Assembly (NCBI GenBank): GCA_028565715.1
Contig: JAOXYC010233681.1
Location: forward strand, 1 to 10,557
DNA length: 10,557 nt
Source of the DNA: Phoronis pallida
Taxonomy: Eukaryota; Phoronida; Phoronidae
Direction of reading: 5' to 3'
In this document: positions 1 through 7,948 of the stretch, one piece after another
How the letters are laid out: the number at the start of each line of letters is the position of its first letter
Numbering within the stretch: the first letter of the stretch is position 1
Made by a program: the position numbers and the translations under genes
Notes under the pieces: generated by a model
The model's input: only the letters and a program-made list of their open reading frames with translations
Told to the model about the DNA's origin: nothing
The model's database searches: none

Positions 1-89
1 GAGGGAATAACCAATTATGAGTGGTTCGTGAGATGGATTCAAAGTTTGTGCGGGGGATTCTCTGGCACCCTTGTAATTGCATTGCAAAG
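1..89 (+). CDS. Candidate coding exon, 5' end outside the window
   Basis: Frame 1 is open from the first base for 29 codons, beginning EGITNYEWFVRW and ending SGTLVIALQ, and it stops only if read through CAAAG|GTGACT, a fair splice donor at 89/90. The stretch is richer in G and C, and in CpG, than the DNA after it. The peptide has a tryptophan-rich start and a hydrophobic, glycine-containing segment (about residues 15-28) that could be part of a membrane helix. I do not recognise the family. If spliced at 89, two bases of a codon are left over, which fits the 37-nt candidate exon at 2019-2055 and gives AG|T (Ser). Against it: a 29-codon open run is not rare by chance, the donor has one mismatch to GTRAGT, and the minus strand is also open here. 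It could equally be the last codons of a protein ending at the TGA at 91-93. Confidence 0.3.
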
Positions 90-2018
90 GTGACTTTAAC
101 CAATGGACTATAGCTAGGTGTTGAATAAGGTTTTAATTTTGGATTAAGATAATGTTGACCAATATTGACCCGCACAAGCTGCCAGTTATTGACAGTTGAC
201 AGATATTTTATCAGCGTTTCAATGATAACGAGTCATCTTATAGTCATAATCTATGTAAGGTTATGCCAATTATTTAAACATATTACGCAAATGACGGCCC
301 TAACATTTTACCAAAATCATTGCCAAATCTTCCAACATTTTTTTTTGGAATATTCTTATTTGAACATGCAAAAATAATTATAATAAAAATAAGAAATATC
401 AGGATTGAGAAAGGAGATATTATGTCATAGAAATTAGTAACGAACAATGGACCCAAAAGAAAATGTTAAAATTGCAAATAAAATCAAATGTAATCACGAT
501 AATGACTTTTCCATACTATTTCTATTGGGCTCAAAGTAATAAATCTTGTTTTCATTTCTCAATAATGGGCATGTTTTTCAACGTGCTGAATCATTAAATG
601 ATCGTAGGACAGAAGAAATATAACTTAGTTGTTATCGCTGATGTCTTTACAAACATTTGTATCAAATAATTATGTTTTCAAATGATTTCCCATCTGTCAA
701 TGTGTGGAATGAGCAGTAAATTGGTGAAGTAAAAATACTGGAAATTTGGTTTATCGATCCTGTCAAAAGTTTAAATTAAATTAAATAATTTGGGTAATTT
801 GGACTGAATAATCTTGAAATACTTTTATAAATAAGTTTTTATTGTGAAAAAGGGATAGGCAAAAGTCAAAGCAATATATTACTTTCACAGATGTAAAAGG
901 GCAAATTTCAAAAAATGGTTAAAAATAATTTATCTTTAAAAACAAATTGATGAATATGAATGTCAACTGTCCCTGCTGTTGCTAGCCTTTCACCGTCACC
1001 ATCACCCCACCACTCCACATACACACACATGTGCACAACAGAGGCACGATTTAATGAATGATGAATTTTCAAATAATTTTTCTCAACAGATTTATGTGAA
1101 ATTCATTCCACCATTATTTTTCAAAACTGGGTTGATTTAGGTGGATATTATTAACGCCAGTCTCTGTGGCTCAGTTACTCTGCACAATGTGTGTAACTTA
1201 ATGTAGAAACTTTATGGTGATTTGATGACATTTTTGTTAGTGTTTTATGACTGTTTTAGTGCATGGTAATTTGTCAAGTGCTAGTAGCAGTCACCTGACA
1301 ACATGTGTGGTGTTATATGATGAGAGCAGTGAGTTGGACTGATTTCACAATAGATCCTCTACCAAATACAATATACTGGGCCTCCTTGTACCGCAAGTTG
1401 GCTACAATAATTCCCAGACAGAGTGGCAATGAAAACCACCTTGCTTAAAAAACTACCAAGCTTATGAAAACATCAAGAATCAGACATAAAACGCACGTTT
1501 AAAAATTATTGGAGTTAAATTCTTTATAAAAAAACATGTCCTCCACATTTTCCCTTTGTTTTGTAAAAACAGCAATACATCACTCATGTTTTTGTGAGCT
1601 TGGTAATTCTATAATTTGTCATCTGTGCTGTGGCTAGTTCCAATTGTTCATACGGTAATCACAATAAATTCAATATCCATCAAAACATAAGTGTCTTTGC
1701 AGAAGCTGCTGGTTATCTGGATGGCTCTTGGCACTCGCCATCACAAACAAATATAATAGTTTTCAAGAGCTAATCATTTTGTGTTTGACTGAGTCACAAA
1801 GATTGAGCTGAAGTCATATGCAAAAAGAGGCACTCAAACAAATTTCTATCTTTGCTGTCTTTTTAAATGTGTATTGATATTCATGTTCTTTGGGTTTTTC
1901 TTGAAAACGTTGCTGCTTCCATGAAAAGATATCTCATATAAAAAATGAATGAAAATTTGTATTGATAATTGTTGAGGTGATTCATATTAAAAGTCTAAAT
2001 TTTTTAATTTCATTTCAG
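90..2018. other. AT-rich non-coding stretch, intron-like
   Basis: No convincing gene. Short chance reading frames only, many in-frame stops, several T and A runs (for example the T run near 341-349) and little CpG. A C/CA-rich low-complexity patch sits at 991-1030. Around 1150-1440 the DNA is less AT-rich but no frame with good splice sites was found. The stretch ends in a good acceptor at 2018, so an intron on the + strand is the simplest reading. Confidence 0.55.
991..1030. repeat. C/CA-rich low-complexity patch
   Basis: A run of CACC, CATC and CACA words ends in a short (CA)n tract. It is strongly strand-biased (C and A on +) and imperfect. It looks like simple-sequence DNA, with no sign of function. 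Confidence 0.7.
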
Positions 2019-2055
2019 TCGCGGCTGTGGAGATGCATCAACAATACGTATCCAA
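2019..2055 (+). CDS. Candidate 37-nt microexon
   Basis: Upstream is a pyrimidine-rich tract with a branch-point-like TCTAAAT at about 1994-2000, then TTTCATTTCAG ending at 2018. Downstream the exon meets CCAA|GTAAGTTT, a near-perfect donor. All three frames are open over 37 nt. Using the phase left by the candidate exon at 1-89, the first T completes AG|T and the rest reads RGCGDASTIRIQ, ending exactly on a codon boundary. The other frames read SRLWRCINNTYP and AAVEMHQQYVS. The piece has three CpG in 37 nt, against a CpG-poor surround. I do not recognise the peptide. A length not divisible by three means skipping it would shift the frame. Strong sites on both sides at this short distance are the main support; a pseudo-exon is the main alternative. 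Confidence 0.4.
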
Positions 2056-2170
2056 GTAAGTTTAGTAGTATTAAAGTTTGTTCACTTTTAACCCTGAATA
2101 TCTATAATAGCTCTCACTAATACTAGTTGGTGTGGGTCAGCTTGCTTGGTGACTAATATATTTATCAGCT

Positions 2171-2330
2171 GGAATCCATCCCTGGGGAACCCATCCCTGG
2201 GGAACCCATCCTTGTGGAATCCATCCCTGGGGAACCCATCCCTGGGGAATCCATCCCTGGGGAACCCATCCCTGGGGAACCCATCCCTGGGGAATCCATC
2301 TCTGGGGAATCCATCCCTGGGGAACCCATG
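2171..2330. repeat. 15-bp minisatellite, about 10.7 copies
   Basis: Ten full units plus a 10-base partial unit run without gaps. The unit is GGAAYCCATCCCTGG. Position 5 alternates in the order T C C T C T C C T T C; unit 3 has CCTTGT and unit 9 has TCTCTGG, and the rest are otherwise identical, so the array is young or homogenised. Because 15 is divisible by three and no frame has a stop, long artificial reading frames appear on both strands (NPSLG repeats on +, GWIPQ or GWVPQ on -); these are not taken as genes. Each unit junction makes the palindrome TCCCTGGGGA, intact at eight of ten junctions. The array starts about 115 bp after the candidate microexon, within the presumed following intron. 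Confidence 0.97.
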
Positions 2331-2699
2331 TTTTCAATTGTTGTTGTTGAGCAATACTTTATCCAGACCATGGTCTTCAGTGATCTTTTCTAATCAGATT
2401 TACCAACGGCTCAGGTCTGGATGTTTTAAAATGCCAAAAGGTACATTGTGCTGTGACCAATAGGACAAGCTTGTGTGAATTATCCTGGAAATATGATAAA
2501 AAGGTCAACTATTTACTGCACAGCAGCAGTAGAGTTCAGTGTAATTTGTAGTGAATCAGTTTACACGAATGACCAGAAGGTATATGTCACTAACAATCAT
2601 GAATCAGAACAATTCAGAGGAATGTTGGGGAAAACAGCAAACTTGATAAACACATATACAAAAACCCTTGATAAAACAGTCTCGACCATTTCACTGGGA
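2331..2699. other. Non-coding stretch between minisatellite and SINE
   Basis: Moderately AT-rich DNA without a supported gene. A 79-codon frame at 2475-2714 runs into the SINE body and has no recognisable protein features or good splice sites. No repeat structure was seen here. Confidence 0.5.
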
Positions 2700-2849
2700 G
2701 GGACATTCTTTTGACAGCAGTGAGTAAAAAGTCTGGCACCTCCTTTCGGAGAATGAGCCAAACTTCAACAAGCTGAAGACACTGGCACCGAGCAAGGGGT
2801 GAAAGAAACTTTTTATTAATCCTCGAAAGTTTTCAGTGCCAATAGCCGT

Positions 2850-2858
2850 GTTCGAACC
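2850..2858 (-). promoter_or_regulatory. Pol III B box of the SINE
   Basis: GGTTCGAAC on the minus strand matches the GGTTCGANNCC B box except for the last positions (ACA in place of NCC). The surrounding T arm is CCGCG / CACGG with one mismatch. This suggests an old but recognisable promoter. Confidence 0.75.
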
Positions 2859-2886
2859 GCGGACCTCTAGCATGCGAGGCGTGGAT

Positions 2887-2901
2887 CTTACCACTAAGCC
2901 A
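2887..2901 (-). promoter_or_regulatory. Pol III A box of the SINE
   Basis: TGGCTTAGTGGTAAG on the minus strand agrees closely with the TRGCNNAGYNGG A-box consensus. It sits 8 bases inside the element and 28 bases before the B box, the normal spacing for a tRNA-type internal promoter. Confidence 0.75.
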
Positions 2902-2909
2902 CGTGCACT

Positions 2910-4341
2910 CCTGCAACAAAACATTAAGTTGTTCCAGAAGAACATCTCGAAAAATTGGACAATCATATCACTCTATAAGTAAAGACAAGTAACTGGCCTC
3001 TATATTTTTCGAGTGCCTAAAATAAAATAAAATCCAGGAAATAATACTGGTAACAAATTTATGAACTTGTTAATATGTCTTCTGAAGCTGACAAATTTTA
3101 ATTTTGAGAGCTGTTCGTTGACGGGAGATCACCCATCAGGTTAGGTTTGTCCCCACTGAGTGCTTGGGGCACTGAGTCGGGGACAACACATATCATGTTA
3201 AGGTGTTAATGTAACTGAATACTGGATATGTCTACATGTTTACAGCTTTTAATGGATTACGCTCCTGGCATAGGTGAACTGGCTCAGTTAAAACCCTCTA
3301 GCAACTTTGTTGAGTGGTGAATTATTAAAAACTTAAATGTTGTTTTTTCTTAATGACTGACTTGTGGGTCTAATGCTGCAACTTTTCAATCCAACTTTAA
3401 TTTTTCACAAAAGATAACTAGACAAAATATGCTTCTTACCCCGACTAGGAAACAAAGATTATTTATTTCAAAGTATCGATTTTTGTTTTGACTGAATTCC
3501 AATCTTGTCATTTTCAAAACAACAATGTTGGACTTCCATGACCATTATAGCTCGCAACTAAGTCAAACCAGTGACAGTGACACTTAAAATCAAAACTTAA
3601 TATAACTTTTTGTTTAATTGTTGAGTTTTAATTTCTTCAAAATACTCAACCTTTCCCATATTTCTTACTTTTATTAAACTGCATTTGTTATGTAGTTTTA
3701 GAATTAATGTAATGAACAGTTAGTATGGACAAAACATCCGCACCTGACAGTACAGTTTAGTTTTTGTACTCAATTCTGTGATTGCTATGGTTACTGTGGA
3801 ATGAAAACAAATAGGAGATTTTTGATAAACCTCAGATCCCAGAAAAACGTAAAGTGATCCTGTTTTTATAAACAGTTTGAATTCTTTCCCCATGTACACT
3901 TGAAGGATGTTTGACATTTTGCTGAACCATTTTCCTATTTATTTAACATTGCTGCCAACTCTAGCAACCTCTGTTATACACATTACATGACTTAGTTTTC
4001 ATGTATTTGACTGGCGACACAGCTCAACAATTAGTAGTTTTAGGAATTAGCTTGTTTGCTATTTTTGTAAGGAAATCCAGTGATTTTACATTTAGCAGAC
4101 TGGCAGGCCCTAAGCTATTATGGCTAAGTTATTTCTAATATCCCAAATTTGACATTTTCATCAGAATTTTTTTTTATATCTTGTCTACTTGTATTCAATT
4201 TGAGTGGCATGCATCAATACATCAAAACGTTACTTCGCTTTTAGTCGATGTAAGTTTGGATGTTAATGGGGCAAGATCTGCCAGCAAAACAATTACACAT
4301 TGAAAGTTAGCGAAAAATGTTATCTGACTGGTGTATATATA
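2910..4341. other. Non-coding stretch with one strong hairpin
   Basis: AT-rich, stop-rich DNA with no supported exon. It contains the 40-nt hairpin at 3147-3186 and, at its end, the first copy of a 13-bp direct repeat (4297-4309) whose second copy lies just past the MITE. A 65-codon minus-strand frame at 3720-3917 looks like chance. Intron or intergenic DNA is the simplest reading. Confidence 0.55.
3147..3186. repeat. 40-nt near-perfect inverted repeat (hairpin)
   Basis: The left arm TTGTCCCCACTGAGTGC (3147-3163) and right arm GCACTGAGTCGGGGACAA (3169-3186) pair over 16 bases with one mismatch and one bulged base, closing a TTGGG loop. The arms are GC-rich in an AT-rich setting, so the fold stands out. 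It could be the end of a degraded mobile element or a structured RNA. The stem is shorter than a typical animal pre-miRNA stem, so a miRNA call is not made. Confidence 0.8.
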
Positions 4342-4403
4342 TCGAATAAAGTTTGTTTGATGTAGTCACTTACTTTAAAATTGTGCGAAATGTTTCAATG
4401 ATC

Positions 4404-4419
4404 GTCCGCCATCTTTGTC
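4404..4419 (-). promoter_or_regulatory. YY1-like motif inside the MITE
   Basis: The minus strand reads GACAAAGATGGCGGAC, which contains AAGATGGCGG, the core of the YY1/Pho consensus. It lies in the unpaired centre of the MITE. A motif match alone does not show binding. Confidence 0.4.
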
Positions 4420-4440
4420 AAGCGCTGTGAGAATGAGGCT

Positions 4441-4449
4441 GGCGGGAAA
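4441..4449 (+). promoter_or_regulatory. E2F-like motif inside the MITE
   Basis: GGCGGGAAA matches the reverse of the E2F consensus TTTSSCGC. It sits at the inner border of the right arm, about 20 bp from the YY1-like motif. The left arm has diverged here and lacks a copy. Confidence 0.4.
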
Positions 4450-5232
4450 AATTTTGCACAATTTTAAAGTAAGTGACTGCGTCAAACAAACTTTATTCGA
4501 TACGTACATTGAAAGTTATCCATAAAGACAGACATTGTTTCTGATCTACAAATGCTGTTTGTGCCAACCACATTACCCTGATATATTTTAAGCATGTGGC
4601 TCTGGATAATAATCAAATATGACATTATAATCAGACTATCAAATCAAAAGTCCTGATTTTCTTCAGGCAAAATGTGTTCAATGGGATTGCTTTTAAGTTT
4701 TTTGTTTGTTTTTACATCTGCTCATTAGTCAATGTCTTTGGGCTATCATGCACACTGTAATAGTGCTTTTGATGTTTTCTATGCAAACCAAGTGAAATAT
4801 ACTCTAGTTGTATAGTATCAAAGGGGCCTGCCATATTTTTAGGAAATCCATCAGAAAATTTCATTCTTCGTAATACCCTTTGTCTGTCCACGTGAAAGAC
4901 ATTTTTTCTGAATTCTCATTAAACAACTCTAGATAAGGGACGCCCTTGTCGAATCTTGGAATCGCTGGTGAAATCATTTTTGAAATACTATTAAGTTCTG
5001 TAAAGTCACATTTCACTAAAACTTTATTAAGTGTGATTTTTTTGCATATTTTCATACCGTATAATAGTGTTATTTTTACGCTCATTTTTTATCTCATTTA
5101 TTTTGGAAAACACATAGTCTACACTTGTTTATTTCACAAATAATGCAATATTCATTATTATTATATTTTTATGTAATTCAATTTGCCATCATCTGACTTG
5201 AGAGTGTTTGCCCTGACTCTATACATTCTGCT

Positions 5233-5295
5233 CTTGATAAAACTTGGGTTTATTTTTTAAGTAAATAAATCAAGTTTTTTTGGTTTGTTATCAAG
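5233..5295. repeat. 63-nt interrupted hairpin
   Basis: The outer arms CTTGATAA (5233-5240) and TTATCAAG (5288-5295) are perfect. An inner pair follows: AAACTTG (5240-5246) with CAAGTTT (5271-5277), then TTTATTT (5249-5255) with AAATAAA (5263-5269), around a 7-nt loop. The right side has a 10-nt unpaired insert. It is AT-rich, so part of the pairing is cheap, but three nested blocks are more than expected by chance. It may be a worn fold-back element. Confidence 0.65.
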
Positions 5296-5885
5296 ATTCT
5301 ACTGTAAACTATATTGTCTTGAGTGTATTGAAGTGTTGGTCACTTATCACCAGGGGAAATGCCATTGCAGTTACAGTTAAAAGGGTTGGCACAGACAGGG
5401 TTGGGACTTCTCTTCTGGTTTTCAAATGTGAATTATCGTGAATGAAAAAAATATGCCAATTCAAGTATTACTCACATTTCTCGAGATTCAACCTGGCTGC
5501 AGTAATTTTTGATCAGGTCTTTAGTCAACTTTTTACCCCAGTGAGTCTAAATTTCTTAGCCCTGCCTTAGGCAATGGTTCTTGTGTGTTCCATGCTTTCA
5601 TAAAATCTGATGTAACTGATCCTTTAAATGAAGCGTCATTTTTTAATAACAGTCCATTCTATCAGTTTATCACGAGGATAATTTTGATATAAATACTGTA
5701 CCGAAACTATTCTGTTCCATTTCAGCCTTTTAAGTATTACAATACTTTCCAATGCATTCAATTGCAGAAAACAGAGAGGTTGATGGGAACTTTTGCTAGG
5801 ATAAAGTGGGCTTACTAGGATAGGAAACAATTTGATTTTTTATTATTAACTTCAGTCTGGGTATATGAAACAATAAAAATTTCTT

Positions 5886-6215
5886 TTAAAATTTTAACTT
5901 TTCTATGGTATTAACCGTAAAAATAACAAATCTACAATTTGGTAATTTGATATGAAACCTGATGTCACTGTTAAATTCCACCTGATCCTCACCTATTGTG
6001 AAGGGAGTAGAAAAGACTGCGTGACTAATAGTTGACAAGTTACATTGTTGGGGTAGTAATGTATTTACTTTGTACAATTTGTCTTGTCTCAGTTTACTAA
6101 TCATTTGTTTGAACAACTTGAAATCTAATGCAGCCTCTTCTAGGAGATAGTCGATTATATTGTAGGATTTGTCAATTGTATCGCTACATATATCAAAACT
6201 TATGTTTACTGCCAT
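5886..6215 (-). other. Unassigned 109-codon open frame
   Basis: This is the longest ATG-to-stop frame in the window outside the repeats. It begins MAVNISFDIC after AAATAA, a tolerable start context, and ends NTIEKLKF. The middle has an acidic-then-basic stretch (LLEEAALDFKLFKQM) that could be helical. No signal peptide, domain or motif was recognised. At this base composition I estimate a chance frame of this length somewhere in the window at roughly one in three, so length alone does not support it. TATAAA lies only about 10 bases before the ATG, too close for a core promoter. Listed so that it can be searched, not as a gene call. Confidence 0.15.
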
Positions 6216-6267
6216 TTATTTGTTTTATATGCCCACAGCATACCGGCATACTGCCATCATCACTTAC

Positions 6268-6480
6268 TACCCCTAATGGCAAATTTGTTCAAATTTAGTT
6301 AAAAATCGCTGCAATTAGTTTCCACCAATTATCTTGGAAACTACCCGACAGACTTTGACAAAATTTTGCACAAATGATCTTTGTATTTTGATGGGTCAGC
6401 ACCAGTCGTTTTGTGAACCGTCAAAATTAACACATTGCCCCCTTGTGGCAAAACTAGTGCAAAACCGCCGTAAAATCTTT
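6268..6480. repeat. Two diverged copies of a short repeat, about 168 bp apart
   Basis: The segments starting at 6268 and 6436 share the pattern CCCC-TGGCAAA-x-GT-x-CAAA-x-TAAAAATC or TAAAATC over about 43 bases with several differences. Outside these segments the similarity fades. This may be two worn units of an old tandem repeat or two ends of one element. CpG is more frequent here than around it. Confidence 0.5.
6436..6448 (-). promoter_or_regulatory. CTCF-like motif
   Basis: The minus strand reads CCACAAGGGGGCA, which agrees with the CTCF core CCASYAGRGGGCR at all but one position. CTCF is present across bilaterian animals (established). The related copy at 6268-6280 is a poorer match, with at least three differences. 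Occupancy cannot be judged from sequence. Confidence 0.4.
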
Positions 6481-7867
6481 TGAAAATCATCAGTCAAATA
6501 AATTGACATCATCTTCAGCATTCATTAATGTTGACTAATTTGAAATTTAAAAAAATCTGCTAAACATTTCTTGAAAATCTTAGAACACCTGTAGAATCAT
6601 TTAAACATTTGTATATGAAGTTTTTTTAAGTAGATAGGACAAAGCATATTTGGTTTGGGAATTGTTCCAAAGTTTTTTGTCAAGAAAAACTGTCTTAAAA
6701 TTTCTATAGATTTACAATTTGTGGTTCATTTCACTACCCATGAGTTGTTTTCTGCAACTTCCCCCACACTTTTCAACCAGATTATTTTATGATAAAATCC
6801 TTTGGTCGATTCATTGTATGATAACCTGACTCATAAACATGTCAATATTTATCAATTCACCTGGACTAATGTAAAATGAATTGATGACAACGGCTACAGT
6901 ATATACCAACCTTGTTTCATTTGAGATAAACTTGTTCTAGCATGTGCGGTTAATTTATGATGTGGGTTATATTAGAAAGTCGGCTGACCAAATGGTAGAC
7001 TGAAAAAGTGGTCTTAATTTTTTATAAAATTACAAATTTACCTAATGCTACAAGTTGACAATGTAAATTAATCAACTTTTGAAGAATGGTGTTTCATCTT
7101 TTTCTCAGAGATTCAATGAATGGGAAATAATAACCCTTTATTGGATATTTTAATCTCATCTAATAAAAGGATGTATAACTTCTCATGAATTTGAAAATCA
7201 TTTTATCACATAACATCGTCAATTTGCGAAAAATTGTGGATTTGTGTTACATGATCAAATACTAGGGTAGGTGTGTGATAAACTGTTATCCTTCTCCTGT
7301 ACAATCTTTATTACTACCTTCATCTATTAAAAAATATATTGATTATAGATAAAATAAATGGTGTAAGATCTTTGTCAAATGTTTTCCTAAAGAAGTTTTA
7401 AAACCAACATGATGAGTTGAAACCATGATTCAGACTAAAAATCAACATGCTCTTTTTGTCTCTGAAATGAAATTATTTAATCCCTGGCTCTTTGAGAGGT
7501 TTTGTGTGAGATAAGATTCTTGTGTTGCCTTCCTGTTAGGTTTATTTGATAGCATTCATATTAAGTGACGTGTGATTTACTGCTTCAAATCTGTTTATTA
7601 TTGACCATTGATAGTTTTATCCAGTGATTTGGGCTGCAGTAAAGTATTTGATAATATGGATTAATTCACCATGTTCCCCCTTATAAACACTCATTGTAAG
7701 GTTGAAAACGTACCTTTCTTGACAATTGTGTCCTGTGCTTTTATAGGGAAAATGCAGTTGCTTGTACGCCTGTCACATTGAGGCTGTTGAAGGGAATTGA
7801 TGGATAAAGTTGCACGGTTTTTCATGATTGAAATTAATTCTATGATTTACTGCATGTTTGTGTTAAG
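6481..7867. other. AT-rich non-coding stretch
   Basis: No supported gene, splice pair or repeat array. It has many TTTT and AAAA tracts and stop codons in all frames, and is probably intron or intergenic DNA. Confidence 0.55.
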
Positions 7868-7948
7868 TCGCCTCCGACATTATGAGGCTAGGAGCCGCCC
7901 GAGATAGTATTGAACGTTGGTAGCAACGTGTTATTTTGACGTACTAAT
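7868..7948 (+). other. CpG-rich hairpin cluster, possibly a transposon end
   Basis: About six CpG fall within 65 bases, against a CpG-poor surround. Three small hairpins follow in turn: GCCTC/GAGGC (7870-7888), GGCT/AGCC (7887-7897) and the perfect ACGTTG-GTAG-CAACGT (7914-7929). Fourteen bases after the last stem comes CTAAT (7944-7948). Helitron 3' ends carry a GC-rich hairpin 10-12 bases or so before CTRR, with a T in the host (established). The last hairpin is a possible match, but no matching TC start was found. The alternative is the border of an unrelated repeat. Confidence 0.35.

Larger units (their letters stand above)
2700..2909 (-). mobile_element. tRNA-derived SINE, probably full head with uncertain tail
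   Basis: On the minus strand the element begins at 2909 with a tRNA-like head of about 75 nt (2835-2909). The A box TGGCTTAGTGGTAAG lies at 2901-2887 and the B box GGTTCGAAC at 2858-2850. The head keeps the acceptor pairing (AGTGC with GCACT) and a nearly intact T arm, but has an 8-nt anticodon loop and a poor D arm, so it is not a working tRNA. After the head comes an unrelated body with AATAAAAAG, a CTCC-GAAA-GGAG hairpin (2751-2740) and a twice-used GGTGCCAG word, running to about 2700. SINEs are transcribed by RNA polymerase III from these boxes and copied by a partner LINE's machinery (established). The 3' end is not clear: no A-tail and no target-site duplication was found, so the 2700 boundary is a guess. 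The family could not be named. Confidence 0.75.
4342..4500. mobile_element. MITE with 54-bp terminal inverted repeats and TA target site
   Basis: The sequence from 4340 pairs with that ending at 4502 base for base over about 56 positions with four mismatches. The ends read TA-TCGAATAAAG and CTTTATTCGA-TA, so the element proper is 159 bp flanked by a TA duplication, as expected of Tc1/mariner-type targets. An alternative is that the pairing simply includes the TA. The centre of about 50 bp is GC-rich and partly self-complementary (CCGCCA at 4406-4411 and TGGCGG at 4440-4445). It has no coding capacity, so it is a non-autonomous element moved by an unseen transposase. Few mismatches between the arms suggest it is fairly young. 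The family is not identified. Confidence 0.88.
4501..6267. other. Non-coding stretch with a hairpin and two weak minus-strand frames
   Basis: Long AT-rich DNA without a supported gene. It holds a strong hairpin at 5233-5295 and minus-strand open frames at 4861-5085, 5636-5830 and 5886-6215, described separately or rejected. AATAAA words occur but with no transcript to attach them to. Confidence 0.5.

Noticed and set aside
165-377. 70-codon plus-strand frame
   Set aside because: Expected by chance at this base composition; it contains a T-run and has no domain or splice support.
2171-2330. CRISPR array
   Set aside because: Units are 15 bp and directly abutting with no spacers, and the DNA is animal-like.
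2137-2463. Long open frames on both strands over the minisatellite
   Set aside because: They exist because the 15-bp unit has no stop in any frame; the peptides are pure pentapeptide repeats with unrelated flanks.
2475-2714. 79-codon plus-strand frame
   Set aside because: No recognisable features, and its end runs into the SINE body.
2835-2909. A functional tRNA gene
   Set aside because: The D arm is poor, the anticodon loop has 8 bases, the T arm has a mismatch, and a non-tRNA body follows, as in a SINE.
2691-2966. 91-codon minus-strand frame
   Set aside because: It is the chance translation of the tRNA-derived SINE and its flanks.
3147-3186. microRNA precursor
   Set aside because: The stem is about 16 bp with a 5-nt loop, too short for a usual animal precursor, and the flanks do not extend the pairing.
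3720-3917. 65-codon minus-strand frame
   Set aside because: Chance-length frame without a motif or splice context.
6224-6229. TATA box for the minus-strand frame at 6215
   Set aside because: Only about 10 bases before the ATG, leaving no room for a transcription start.
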